Below are positions 1 through 13,000 of a stretch of DNA of 64,000 nucleotides, piece after piece (position 1 is the first letter of the stretch; each line of letters opens with the position of its first letter). The notes under the pieces were generated by a model that was given only the letters and a program-made list of their open reading frames with translations, had not been told where the DNA came from and searched no databases. The stretch is from Actinernus sp. WN-2022 (lineage: Eukaryota > Cnidaria > Anthozoa > Actiniaria > Actinernidae). Location of the stretch: contig JAOWCC010001501.1 of NCBI GenBank assembly GCA_030867875.1, forward strand, positions 17,017,524 through 17,081,523, written 5' to 3'. The position numbers were made by a program, and so were the translations under genes.

Positions 1-63
1 TTTACGTTTTGGTTATCAAATTAAGCGAGCGTTTCCGTGCTTTTATTTGTTTATTTTATAAAG

Positions 64-229
64 GAAATAGAAAACATTTTCCCACTTGTGGAAGTTTGGA
101 AGAACTCGAAATAGCTGTGGAAACACTCGCCCTTCGGGCTCGTGTTCCCACTGGCATTTCTCGTTCTCCCAAACTCCCACTTGTGTTTCTATAACTCTAT
201 AGAAACACGGGAAATGTTTTCTATTTCTT
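64..229. repeat. short foldback MITE, about 166 bp
   Basis: The two ends are imperfect inverted copies: GAAATAGAAAACATTTT near 64-81 and its complement near 212-229. The interior is also partly self-complementary. A diverged relative lies at about 29650-29828, inside ZMYND11 intron 3, sharing the ACTCGCCCTT...GGGCT core and the TCTCCCAAAC segment. No coding potential is seen. The family is not recognised. Confidence 0.6.
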
Positions 230-1214
230 AAATAACATTCAGACGCCGCTCCACTCATGTATACCGGCCGCCATTTTGAGAAAAAAAGTGACTATGTATG
301 ATCCTGGGGACGAGGCTATGCCGTACGAACAGCGCGTCTGACAGCGCTGAATAACAATCTCGCACCCAGACCCATTTTAAATACTGAATAATGTGACGCG
401 CGTAGACTAGGGACGACTGCAGCGTATACAAAAATGGCGGAAATGTCAAAATTTAGCGAACTACCTTCATGTTTTCTGCGAAGAATAATAAGAGTTTGCC
501 GGAAAGATAACATTCGAATACTCAGACCATTTCCTCCAGAAACAATGTAGTTCAAGTTTGGGCCACTGGGATAAAATTGCCTTCAAACACGAAAGATTTA
601 CCGCCAACAGAGAGTGTTTTCGGTAAAATTCCCGCCGATCGATTTACGCATCAGCTCGCTCATCCATGTCACGGCCAGGAGGTCATGGTCACGACGAACG
701 TAATGCGTAGAAAATGATCAAGACCGTCTGGAAATTTGGGTTGGGGGTGTGCCGTCCGAAATATATGATTTTCCATACCCTTTTTCAAACCTGACTCTCT
801 TTCATAACAAGAGGAATATATATGAAAATGTGCGGGTATGATCTTGACAGGGAAGTATGAGACCAAATGATCAGGACCGTCTGGGTCTAACTTTAATTTC
901 AAGATGGCCATAATTTATGCATTCATTAACACGGATAGTCTGCTATACCAAACGTATTTTTTCACTAATAAATTCAACTTTATGAGCTAGGGGTGAACAA
1001 ATACGAGGCTTGCCTCGATCGCTAGCATTCGTTCGTTCATTCGTCCATTCATCCCCCATTCCCTGTACGTCTTTCTTTCTAATATTTTGTATACATGTGT
1101 ATAGAGACGTTTTTTCAGTAGAGGCAATCTGCATAAAAATGCTACGCGCTGTTGCTGAGAATGATTAACAGGTGGTTTACTATGAATATTGATCGCTAAG
1201 CTGATAATTCGTGG
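230..1214. other. gene-free stretch, no clear feature
   Basis: About 1 kb of unique-looking, mildly AT-rich sequence. Open frames here are short, lie on both strands and lack recognisable domains. I see no RNA gene or repeat structure that I can support. Confidence 0.4.
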
Positions 1215-1229
1215 ATTTCTTAACTACGA

Positions 1230-2600
1230 ACAATAAACTATCAATACATCAAAGTGGTAACAGGGAAACAACACTCAACAGAAACTGCCCTCACATATGT
1301 CACTGATGAACTCCTGAAGGCAATCGATGAAAAAACAGTCTCATTACTTGTATTATTAGATATGTCCAAAGCATTCGATAGTCTTAATCATAATTTATTG
1401 TTAAATAAGTTACATAATCTTGGCCTTAAGCCATCTGCAATTTCGTGGTTTCGTAGCTACTTATCAGTTAGATATCAAAGGGTACGTTATGAAGATTCTG
1501 TTTCGGAAGTGCTACCATTAAAACATGGTGTCCCCTCACGATCGATATTAGGTCCAGTACGTTTTACAATATATGTTAATAATCTAATTAACAAGGTTAG
1601 TCATAGCCAAGTTACTGCGTATGTTGACGATTGTCAACTGTATTTCAAATTTCCAGTATCGAATTCATTAAATGCTATTTCAGCTGTAAATAATGACCCT
1701 CATGAATATCAGTAATTGGTGTGCAAAAAACTCTTTACTCATAAATCCTGATAAGAAAAAATTACTAGTTGTTGGTTTGCCGCAACTTACTAAGCAGTTA
1801 CCTGCCATTTCTCTTTCATTATTAGGTAAGACGACTATTTCACCTGTTCCAGTTGTTAAGGATCTTGGCATCTTTATAGACCAAGGCCTTACGTATAATG
1901 TACATATAACTAAAACAGCTTCTGGGTGTATGAATCAGTTAGTACAGATAAATAGAATCAAGCACCTTTTAGATTAAAAAAACACTTTTATTGCTCATAG
2001 ATAGTTTTGTATTTACTAAATTGTTTTACTGCTCCTCAGTATGGGGGAATACTACTAAATCTAATTTACATAAGCTGCAGTTAGTGCAGAATTTTGCATC
2101 CAGAATAGTCTTAGGATTAAGAAAGTTTGATCATATTTCTGAGGCCGAAGATCGCTTAAATGGCTAAATGTCTCAGAAAAGATTATATTTAATGATTTAG
2201 TTTTAGCTTTTAAATGCATGAATGGATTAGCTCCAGAATATTTATCTAAATACTTTGTTAAGCGTTCTGCCATTCATGGTAGAAATACTAGGGGATCTGG
2301 AAATTTGAATATTCCACGCTGCAGATTGTCAACGGGACAAAGAGCTTTTTATTTCCGGGGTGTCAGTGCATGGAATAGTCTTACAAAAGATCTACAAAAT
2401 ATCAAAAATATTAAGAATTTTAAGAGAAGTGTTTTTAATAGTTTATTTAATAAAGATAACGTTTATTAAATTAGCCTATAATTGTAAATTATATTATATT
2501 TTTACTGTAAATTAGATTATATATATTTTTATATTGTATTGTGACTGAAAAGCCCTGTTAAGGGAGTCTCAAATAAAGTATGTATGTATGTATGTATGTA
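1230..2600 (+). mobile_element. degenerate CR1/L2-like LINE, reverse transcriptase 3' half
   Basis: Three reading frames (about 1254-1706, 1693-1977 and 2061-2469) together form the second half of a non-LTR reverse transcriptase. Visible motifs are LDMSKAFDSLNHNLLL (motif A, catalytic Asp), HGVPSRSILGPV (normally GVPQGSILGP) and AYVDDCQLY, which keeps the double Asp. The end NGLAPEYL...FYFRGVSAWNSL is the usual C-terminus of CR1/L2-type LINEs. At least two frameshifts and the missing 5' part make it dead. It ends in AAAGCCCTG...CTCAAATAAAG followed by a (TATG)n tail at about 2578-2599, a typical LINE 3' end. Clade assignment is by motif style only. Confidence 0.85.
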
Positions 2601-2819
2601 TAATGCCTCCCAGTTCGAAAAGTTCTGCCAAGACCATGTTTCGCAGTGCGTGCCTCTGTTTTGCCCTTTTATGTCTCAGGTTTGTAAAGCAAGGAATATA
2701 TTAGCGAAGTTTACCACGTTCCATCCACTTTCCATGAGTCCATTCCTATAAATCCTTCAGGATCTGTTCGGGTACAATTGGGGATCTGTTCGGGTACTGG
2801 GATCTGTTCGGCTCCTGTA

Positions 2820-3540
2820 CACGGCTCGCTTACCCAGCGACTCTTCAGGTGCATTAAGGCCTGGGTCTCGAGGTGGCCAACCCAAATCAAGAGGGGGTAG
2901 TCTTGCTCTTTCTCTTTGTAATATTTTTGCATACAATTTTGACAAATATGATGTTGTCACAACCTTAACAATAATACATGACAGTTTCCATGGATACATG
3001 GAATGTGACCTTTGAACTCTGATGAAAATACTGTATTTAAAAGCCTCCTGCATTGTGGTAAGGTGTTTTCATATTCCTGGGATTTTTATGCATGTGAATC
3101 AGAGATAGTCCATAGTTTATAAGTCAAACGAGGACAATTATAAAAACTATGGGGAAGACTCATTTAGGCTAATGTGAAATTTGATACCCCAAGTTCACGG
3201 CCGTTTAATAATATTTTTCTCTAGCGTCCTCGTTGGATTTATAAACCATGGACTATATCTGATTCACATACATAAATATCCCAGGAATATGAAAACACTT
3301 TACCATAATGCAGGAGGCTTTTAGATAAATATTTCTCAAATTAGAGTTCAAGGGTCACATTCCATGTTTCCATGGAAACTGCCACGTTTAATTGTTAAGG
3401 TCATGACAACATCATGTTTGTCAAAGTTTCAAGAAAAACGATTCCAACGAGAAAGAGAGAGACTACCTACTATTGATATGCCGGCGGCCATTTTGAGACC
3501 CAGGCCTTAATGCACCTGAGCGATCAGCGAGTTCGACTTG
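2820..3540. mobile_element. large foldback element with arms of about 280 bp
   Basis: Sequence from about 2840 to 3125 is repeated in inverted orientation at about 3215-3525. Matching landmarks are AGGTGCATTAAGGCCTGGG on the left and its complement near 3505-3525. Other shared landmarks are CATTCCATG, GCCTCCTGCATT and CATATTCCTGGGAT and their complements. The loop is about 90 bp. No transposase frame is visible and the exact ends and target duplication are uncertain. Confidence 0.75.
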
Positions 3541-4098
3541 TGACAAGTCTAATACGTCTGCAGTAGAACATGAGAAAAGCAACGCCTTATGGAATTCATA
3601 ATGCGTTTACGCATAATGCCACAGAATCTGCCGATCCTAATTTATCTGCCGCACCAAGTTCGACCATGTTGAACAAAATCGGATTCATATGTCGCTCTTC
3701 TGTCCATGCTCGAAAATCCGCAGCGGTGCTTTGCCCATGACTGATTTCTAGAAATCTTCTGTCATCTATTAAGTTCGGTACATGAGTGGAGGACTGGAGG
3801 GGGGAGGGGAGGGGCTGAAACGGGCCTAATGCATGCGCAGTTAAGTTAAGCCGAACTTCAACAAAGGAAGAGCTTTTCACAACACGTGCAGAGGTGATTG
3901 GAACAAAAGATTGCTGCTTTACTTTAAGTTGCGCATTTCACGAGCAGCCAAAATGTTGCACTGCGCAAAAACATAGTTTCCACATATGAGCTTAGAAATT
4001 ATAGTACTTTGACTGGTAGAACCGTATCGGGAAGCTGGCGAAATTGTCAATTCAATTATCCCGTTTAATTTTAACTATCCCGTTTTGGTAGCTGCTTT
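3541..4098. other. gene-free stretch, no clear feature
   Basis: No supported gene, RNA or repeat boundary. A short G-rich run (GGGGGGAGGGGAGGGG) lies near 3800. Confidence 0.35.
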
Positions 4099-6015
4099 AA
4101 GGTATCAGGAGCCCTTTATGCGATCGTTTTTGTGAAAACAAATATTATTGATTTTTTAGAATGTTCAAAGTGAATTCTACAGTTTAGTGAAAATAAAATT
4201 CCAAAACATTTTTTTTTCAACGAGAAATTACGGCGAAAAGAAATATGGACGGGAAAGCAGACTGTCAACGGCTTATTAGCACTTGTAAAGCGTTCTCATG
4301 GAAACCGCGAAAAAACACGTGAACTTTCGTCTAGCTCGTCTTGAAGCCGTTGAGTTGCAAACTCCCCCGATTCATTTACGTTTCACACAGAAATCATATA
4401 TAAAATATAGTTTAATAATATATATATATATATACATGTATAGCTCAATTCGTAATTTGAAGCTAGCTGCCTAGGGAGGGCTTATGTTCGTTTTCTTCCG
4501 TGAAGAAACGAAAGTCGACGCTGACGGAAAGCGATCTTGGCTCATGATTATAACCAAGATAATCAGTGGACAGAAGTTGGATATTCTGCAAAGTCAATTC
4601 CAAGTTGAAAGAGTGCAAGTGCCCATAAACTTCGCCCCGAAGTTTCGACTGTAACTTCGCCTTCGATAGCCGAAGACGAAGAACAACAGAAACCTAACAC
4701 GATCTTCCGTAACAGTTATTGTACTGGTTTGGCTGTTTCTCTACGCTTTCTTCTTCTTTGCCTTCTCTGTGCACTCATGATTTCTGTGAAATACCATGAC
4801 AATGGTAACGCTAAAATTGAACTTGTCTACTGCGATATTCAAACCGAAGATATCGCACCGAAGAGCTAACTTATCGTGGTCTGCGTACCCGGGGGGGGGG
4901 GGGGGGGGGTACTCCCATATATGGACTATACGGGGACGGATCCGCTGGACAGGGTATGGTTTTTCGAGTTTCTGATCTTAGACAGGGTATCCATTTTCAC
5001 ATCGACAGATCTTGAACAGGGTATGGTATTTATCTAGTGCCGTTATTTAGTCTAGTGCTTGATGAAGACTTATTTAGTTATGACACGCATTATACAAGAT
5101 CACAATAAACACTGACATCCAAGGATAGATAATTTGTTATTTGTCTTATAGAGGAAAAAAATTAACACTTTGTCTTGAACAGGGTATGGAAATTTGAGTT
5201 TTTTTGTCTTAAACAGGGTAAGGGTTTCAGAGCCCCAGCGGCACACCCCTACCCAACTTTGGGTAGAGTACCCCCCCCCCCCCCCCCGGGTCTGCGTAGT
5301 CCTTCACAGAAGCACGCAAAATCGCATGCGGCCTTTCATGAACAACATGGTATCGTGTTCCCCTATACCTACTGCTCAACATCAAATACTGGAAAAATGA
5401 CATTCTTAATGACAGATCAGATAAGTTTATTATGTCAAGAAACCACAGTGGGTGCCAGGAAACTTTCAAACCATTTTTTACGGCGCTATAAATACAAGTT
5501 TTGTAGCATGTATTCGAAGCTCCTGTCCCTCTAGATTTTAATAGATCGGATTGAAAATTGGCATATGGCTAGATCAATATGATGACAAAAAAAAATGGTG
5601 TCTCAGTTTTTTTATGCGTTGTTTTGTTCTTGAGATACTTTCATGTTTCGTTCTTCAACCCCTAAAAAAGGTGTTCCGGATCTTTGCAGTTGATTATTTT
5701 CGCGAAGGAATAAGATATCAGAAAACTGAGACATTCTTTTTTAGATCAATGTCTCTACTTTATGACAGGTTGTTTCAGCGCGGATTTCCGTCAAATTCCC
5801 GAGGGACAGGAGCTCCAGGTATAAGGTATGGTCAAATTGCATTAAAATCACAATAAATAAAAGAGTATTTACTAATGAGGAAAATCAAGCTGTTTTCTAG
5901 AATCTATGTTTATTAAGCTTTCAGAAAATATATACTTTGTATATTTGTTTTTTTATTTAACGCGCGCAATTGAAAGTTTTCGGGAAGCGCTCTTGAAGGG
6001 CTCCTGATACCTTGT
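4099..6015. mobile_element. 1.9-kb TIR element, non-autonomous, with a nested insertion
   Basis: An 18-bp inverted terminal match, AAGGTATCAGGAGCCCTT at about 4099 and its complement ending near 6014, brackets about 1.9 kb. The 403-bp element at 4888-5290 sits inside it, so this one is older. A clean target duplication is not visible. Open frames inside are short and without recognisable domains. Confidence 0.6.
4888..5290. mobile_element. hAT-like MITE with 8-bp target duplication and poly-G/poly-C ends
   Basis: An exact 8-bp direct repeat, TCTGCGTA, flanks the element at 4880-4887 and 5291-5298. The left end is CCC followed by about 19 G and TACTCCC. The right end is GAGTA followed by about 18 C and GGG, so the termini are inverted repeats made largely of homopolymer. 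Inside, the phrase CAGGGTATGG recurs. An 8-bp duplication is typical of hAT-superfamily transposition. No transposase is present. Confidence 0.8.
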
Positions 6016-6874
6016 TTCTCGTTAAAAAGGGCGGGGAGGGACATTGGTATGCGATTTCTACTCGCATCTGGTAACACAGAGTTTCATGACTAATGCCCTT
6101 TCTAAACTGAAAAATAATACAGCATTTGCTGTTTTCTGAAAAGAGCAAAGGTATATGGCATCAATGTTTCTTGGAATAAAGTTTCCTAGCAGCTCGTTCT
6201 GGCAGTACCAAACGTGGGCTAGTATTTAATATACTGATTCGTCACGTGTAGCCTCATACAATCAAAGCTCCCTAATTAATATCTTTTTTTTTTAAGCGCC
6301 TCCCATGCTTTGAATTACTCTATTGTTCAACCGGTCTATATCGGAGATAATAAAAGCCTATGATTAACAAAGAAAACCGTGTCAAATGTGAATAATGATA
6401 TGCTCATGATGAGTTCTGAATGACAATCAAAACTAACTGGCTAACATCACTTATGACCCAGCTGGGCATTGCAAGGCTACACGAGGCTCCTAATCCCTAT
6501 TGGCCTCTGTTGTCGGGTCCGGGTAAAACTGCGTTTTGTTCTTTTCTTGGCGTTCTTTTTGCAAGCTACTTCCGGTGTTTCTTTCGCGAGGTCGAGGCTA
6601 ATAAGTTTGTTCTGTCAAGTAATTTGTTTTCTCGCGATCTGATTGGCTTACGACAATACTGTTTAAAAACATACGAATCTGCAAGACGACGCCATATTGA
6701 ATTCTGTACTGTGTGGAGAAGTGGTGATTGAATCTGAGCCATCGTAGTAATATTTTTAAGGTTTTACTCAATTTAGGTAGGTTTTAACCTTGGAGAATAA
6801 TTCTTAAAGGATCCGGGCAGGATATTTTAGTATATCTGCCCCAGTTTGTGCTTCTAGGCTATATTTTACCGAAG
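6016..6874. other. upstream region of Akirin
   Basis: About 860 bases between the TIR element and the Akirin start. It should hold the Akirin promoter and 5' UTR. No TATA box or other site could be assigned with confidence. The open frame at 6420-6731 has no recognisable domain. Confidence 0.3.
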
Positions 6875-7046
6875 ATGGCTTGTGCGACATTGAAACGGTC
6901 GTACGAGTTTGATCCGCTACTTAGTCCTCAACACCAACCTTCTCCTAAAAGAAGACGATGTATTCCGATGTCTACCTCGTCAAGTCCAAGCTCTTCAAGC
7001 AATACAGAATCTCCGTTTATGGAAATAACTCCCAAATTTACTCAAG
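6875..7046 (+). CDS. akirin: Akirin coding exon 1
   Basis: Encodes residues 1-57 plus one base. It holds the start codon, the conserved LKRSYEFDPLLSP stretch, the basic NLS and a serine-rich tail. The donor is GTAACG at 7047. Confidence 0.95.
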
Positions 7047-10000
7047 GTAACGTTTGCTAATTTTGTAAATGGAAATCAACTCAACTGGTTGAGAGTCGAG
7101 TATAGGAACTTTGAGTTCGAGCAAGTGTTTTCCTCCGGTTTGTCTTTAAAAAGCGGCGAAAGCTGTTTATCTTTAAAGTTTAAATTTTTGGATGTCATCA
7201 TTTTTTTCTCGAAATTCTTTTCAGTTGGTGTAATTTCACCCAAAATTCTAACTCAAAGCCACTTCACCCTTTCGAACTCCATCATGTTTGCAAAGGCGTG
7301 AAAACTATAGAAGTGCGTCATTTCACTCCCTTTCCCATACAAAGTTGCTTTCTCCTTTTCTGTTGCTGAAAGTTTTCTCTGTGAACCAGAATTAAGCTTC
7401 GTTTTGTCGTGAAACGTCGAGAGCTTTTGTTCTTAAAGTTGGGTGAAAATCGGTTCATGTACGTATCCTGGAGAGTTCACAGTAATTTTTGAACGCGGAT
7501 CCAAATGTTGTTTCAAAACATCCTTTCTTTTATGTGATTCTAGATCTGTCTTCCTTAGAATTTCGTATAAAGATTTTCAAAATCGAGACTTATTTCCATA
7601 TGCCTTTTCAGTTGGTGCTATTATTTACCTTCCATAAATTTGCAGTAAAAGCAGCAGCTGTGGACAATCGACTAACATGCATATACATGTAGCCTTAATT
7701 ATTTGTTGTCGCATAAGATGGAGTCTCTTATGTTATCAGTAGGAGTTTACTTAAATATGTGCAGCTGAGAGGAAACGTGGTTTCTAGCTCTACAAAGTGG
7801 TCACACGTAACGTTTATTGAAAGTTTTCAAATGCGAAGTGCTTTTGTGCTGTTGTTTACATGTAAATCTTCTCCACTTTCAAGACCACAGACACAAAAAA
7901 TCAGCTTACATTAAGACATATATTAATTTTGATTTGATTTTGAATACACAATTGCAAATATTTCCAAATGCTTCCTTCTTGATTATGTTCGTTTGATTCA
8001 CCGAATCAGTGCCTCTGATACTAATCGAAGCTAGAATTAAAACACTTATGATGAGTCAAAACTTGTATTGCAGACTAAAGACATTTTGAAACAATTAAAG
8101 TCTGATTATTATAATTATGGACAATGCTCTGCTTTCTAGAAATTCATTTCGTAAATCTAAGTTAGCATGTATTGCTCTTGATCCCTTTTCATGGATTTAG
8201 GATCAAATACTTGATCTGGCTTTGGTTTAAGTAGCTGTGTACACCATTTATCAACAGATCAACTGTCTACGAATATCCACCTGGAATGGAAAAGATTACA
8301 GCGCCGCAAGCACCTCAAAACTCCCAGTTCAAATTCCTTTGAATCTATGAGCTCTTTTTCCAGCTCTCCCAGCTCATCACCGACAAGGAAAGAGCAACCC
8401 CTTTTCACCCTCAAGCAAGTCTCTCTCATATGTGAAAGAATGCTAAAAGATAGAGAAATACAGTTACGAGAAGAGTATGATAAAGTATTAACACAGAAGC
8501 TGGCAGGTAAGATTACTTCCTGGTTAGCTCAGTGGTTAAGCTCTGGTCTGTTGTTTGGGAAGTTGTGGGTTCGAACCCCAGCCGGACTAACACTCGGGGC
8601 CTTAAAATAACTGAATATAAGGTACTGCCTTTGGAAACAATTTTGTTCTCAAACTGCAAATAGTTAGACATCCACATCTTCTTGGATAAGGACAATAAAT
8701 TGTAGACCCTCTGAGACTTCCATAGAGGGGCTTTAAGCCTGTTGAGGTTCTCCATTCACGTTTGAGTGGTATCACAAACAACAAATGAAGTTATTTTTGA
8801 TCAGACTTGGCTGTTTATATTTGTTTTGTATTAATTTGGACTTCCTAAGATTTTAGATTTAATGCACAAATACAATGTAACGTCTTGGAAGGATGAGAGT
8901 TCTCATAACTGGCACACTATGTAAAGTAATCAGAAAAGTAACTTTAAAACCTTTTTTCGTACTCTCAATGGAGATCTGTACTTTGTCTGGGTAAAGTACA
9001 TGTAATGTCCAAAGTAGACAGCAATTTTTTGATTGCTGCTGCTGCCTCTTATTGAAAGCTCTGGAAAGATGGCACTTACATGGTTTGCACAGGCCTTGAA
9101 AAGGAAATACTGCTAGGGTTCACACAGTCATGGAGAAAAATTTTGCACTCAACCCCTTAATTATTAGAATTATTAGAACTATTAGTATTATAAGAATTAT
9201 TAGAATTAAATTAATGGGAAAAAAATTGATGTAAATTTTACTATTGAAACAAAGCTATTGTATGTATATACTGTATTCTTAAACTAGAATTATTTCACAT
9301 GTTATTTTGTAATTTCTTTTTAAGTTATAGTGTCCCCAGTTAGTGGATGTATCATTCTGCTATTCTCATTTGACACTGAAATAAAGTTATTATTATTATG
9401 GAATTTCAAAAATAATTTTCCAGGTCTGGAAAAGCCATGGAAATTTGCAAAAATGTCAAGTCATGGAAAAGTTATGGAATTTTATCATTGACCATTGGAA
9501 TGTTTTGATAATTGGCCACTTTAGATTGGACTTGTCCCTCCAATCCATACAAACGTCTCTTATTTTTGCGATTTTTGAAAGATCACAACATGGTAAATAT
9601 CTAACGAAATGTCACTAAACTGATCAAACTTACTCATTTCTGTGTGCTCTTTCTTGTGATGGAGTTCGTTTCTTGATTAAATTATAATGAAATTGACAGT
9701 ACAAACTCAACCCAGTCCTTTTTTCGTTTCTAAAGTGGCCAATTGACTTAAAGGGGCATGGTCACATGGTAGTCATGCGCAGTAGGCGTGCAGAAAGTAC
9801 TAATTAGCATATCAAAATCTTCCCGGTTGAGCGAGCGTACATGAGAAGGTCGCAAAGGGGAGGATTTGTAGTAGCATTTTGAAGGCTGGCGGCCCTGTAT
9901 TAGGGTACCACATTATAACAATGGCTTCAGAGTCGATGGAGGAAGAAGTTAAGTTGGATATGATAACATTTGGACAAATAGTTCTGTTCTTAGAATGTTG

Positions 10001-13000
10001 AACATGCTTGATTTGGACAATTTTGCATAAAATCTGATATCAGCGAATTATGTCCAAACACTGCACGAAAATCGAACAAAAATTTACATTAAAAATACTT
10101 TCTGATGCCAAACAAACCACAAACACAAAGAGCATAGTCTTCTGATCAACCGACATACGTATTCATGAAGCTGTAAAATAAGTTTCCAGTCCATAAAAGC
10201 CGATAGCTCGAACTAGTACAAACACGCTAGGTAAGCTCAAAGGATTTTCTTCACAAGTAAACATTGCAGTGTGAAGCACTAGGTACACAATGCTTCCAAA
10301 ACTGTAGGCAAACTCCCGTTTAAAAATTCCCTGATGTCCAAATAATCACAGCAGCTCACACAGGATAGTCTTCTGAGCAATCTACATTCATTTGAAGCTA
10401 TCAAAATTATTTTGGAGTCCATAAAAACCGATAGATCGAACTAGTTAGGTTATAAACAGACTTCCGTTGCAAGTAAACATTGTAGTGTCAAGCCGACTAC
10501 ACAATGCTTCCAAAACTGTAGGCAAACTCCCGTTTAAAAATTCCCTGATGTCCAAATAATCGCAGCAGCTCACACAGGATAGTCTTCTGAGCAATCTACA
10601 TTCATTTGAAGCTATCAAAATTATTTTGGAGTCCATAAAAACCGATAGATCGAACTAGTTAGGTTATAAACAGACTTCCGTTGCAAGTAAACATTGTAGT
10701 GTCAAGCCGACTACACAACGCTTCCAAAACTGTAGGCAAACTCCTGTTTAAAAATTCCCTGATGTCCAAATAATCACAGCAGCTCACACAGATAGTCTTC
10801 TGAGCAATCTACATTCATTTGAAGCTATCAAAATTATTTTGGAGTCCATAAAAACCGATAGATCGGACTAGTTAGGTTATAAACAGACTTCCGTTGCAAA
10901 TATACATTCTATGGTCGAGCGCGCTACAGTATGCTTCCAAAACTGTAGGCAAACTCCCGTTTAATAATTCCCTGATGCCCAAATAACCACAGCAGCTCAC
11001 ACAGGATAGTCTTATGAGCAATCGAAATTCGTTTGAAGGCATCGAAATTGTTTTGGAGTTGAAAACCGATAGATCGAACTAGTACAAACAAGCTTGTTAT
11101 TAATTCAGACTGCGTTACGAGTAAACAGTGCGCTACACTATGCTTGCAAAAGTGTACGAAATGCACCGTTCAAACATTCCCTGATTCCAAATAACTACAG
11201 CAGCTCACACAGGATAGCCATGTGAACAATCGACATTCATTTGAAGTGATAAAAATTGTTTTCAAGTGCATGACATCCGATAAATCGAACTAGTACAAAC
11301 ATACCGTTAGTTCACGCCACGATGACTTTGTGTTTTTTTTGAAATTTTCTAGCTCATTTTTGCAAATCAAACAAAAAAGGCTATAGAACTAATAAATATA
11401 AACATCTAAAATACTGTACGAAGTTTGGAGGACTGATGGCCCACACAAGCTGTTAAATTGGACCAGATTATACCACGCTCGCATTGATGGCGGATAAGTT
11501 AAGTTTCCCGTGGCCCACGGAAAACTCAACTACTCGTCTCTGCTGCGCATGCATATAAACCGATGACCATGCCCCTTTAATTCCTTGCAGAATTCTAGAT
11601 AGATTAGTAGGTTCTCTTTCAGCACTCTTCATCATTATCCATCTTCTACATTGATCATTTTGACTTGGTTGTTTTAAAATTGGCAGAGTCCTGGCTACAT
11701 GCTAAAGATAATGTTGTATGTTTTTCTTGTCTCCTCCAGAACCTAAATTGAGTCCTTGATTTTTTAATTTAGTCATGGAAAAGTCATGGAATTCATTATA
11801 ACTTTCCTGTGTGAACCCTGACTGCCAGGCCCTTGAAAAGTCCTTGAATTTTTACCAAAGCTCCTTGAATTTTGTTGAAACCTTCTTGGATGCTTGAAGA
11901 CAGTAAAACAGACTCATTTTTGCCTTCAAAAGATTGTTCGAGCAGCACTTGATGATTCGTCATGCAAAGAAGTCAGAGAAAGGGTCTTACATTAGGTCTA
12001 AATTGCATAGAATTGAGGTCATTTTGTGTGAACCTTTAGTTTAGAAAAACAAGTCTTTAAAGTGTGGATTGTCCTTGATAACTCCTTGAAGAAAGTTCTG
12101 AATTTTGTGTGAATCATGCTATAGGAACATTTCAAAAGTGATGTGTGAAAGTAATTTTACAAAAGACACAGTTTTCAATATTATTGCAAGTTGGCCAAGT
12201 TGTTGTCATGTATTTATTTACAAACTTTGCCACAAGTGGCAGGGAAGCTGTGAACCAGAATTAAGCTTTGTTTTGTTGTTAATAATAATAATGGCCATTT
12301 ATATAGCGCCATATCACCAGTCTCATGGCGCGTTACATATTACTGACATACATGTACATGTATCCCGTCAGTGAATGTTTTCGGACTGCTTTTACAGCGC
12401 TAATGGCTGCCATGCAGTTTACAATGTTGGGTGTGTGGTTAGTGCAATGGCCAGGCTGCTGTATCAAATTGACTTAGTCAGTTCGCATTTGCTGTTTATA
12501 GACAGGTTTTCATGCTGTTCTAACAGTCGTACAGGGTTGTTTTGTGGTTTACGTTTGTATGGGAAGAAAGATGTATTATCTTTCCTTTAAACTCTAAATA
12601 GGCGATTAAATAAAGAAAAAATATCTATTTAAAAATCGCATAATTTATTGTGTAATTTAGCTTTTTTTCACATAATTGGGAAAACAATTTCTGCATAATT
12701 TACTAAAAAAAATATGCATCCTATCAGATGCACTGTATCAGATGCCACCTACTTTAAAAGTTATTGAAACAACTGAGAATAGAATTCACCCAAAAGAGAA
12801 TAATTTGGCTCAACTCATTTCATAATTGTTTTTTTGCAGAACAATATGATGCCTTTGTAAAATTTAATCATGATCAAGTCCAAAGAAGATTTGGAAGAAT
12901 GGCACCAACATGTAAGTACTGTTTCAAGTGCTGGCAAGTCCCTGAAGTTTGTATTTGTCCAAAATTAGAGCAGATTGTGGGGAAAGTTTTAGCCCTTGGC

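Noticed and set aside
5175..5534. 119-codon frame with a proline run
   Set aside because: The PPPPPP run is the poly-C end of the hAT-like element; there is no conserved domain.
8195..8257. Earlier Akirin exon 2 start after ATTTAG at 8200
   Set aside because: In the required phase it meets a TGA after three codons. The AG at 8256-8257 keeps the frame and restores the conserved DQL..NI..E motif.
8518..8600. Functional tRNA gene
   Set aside because: A and B boxes are present, but the arms do not pair into a proper cloverleaf and a SINE body follows. The same holds for 19604, 35405, 39045 and 52205.
10060..11320. Regular repeats as a CRISPR array
   Set aside because: Units are about 214 bp and contiguous, without short repeats and unique spacers, and the sequence is eukaryotic.
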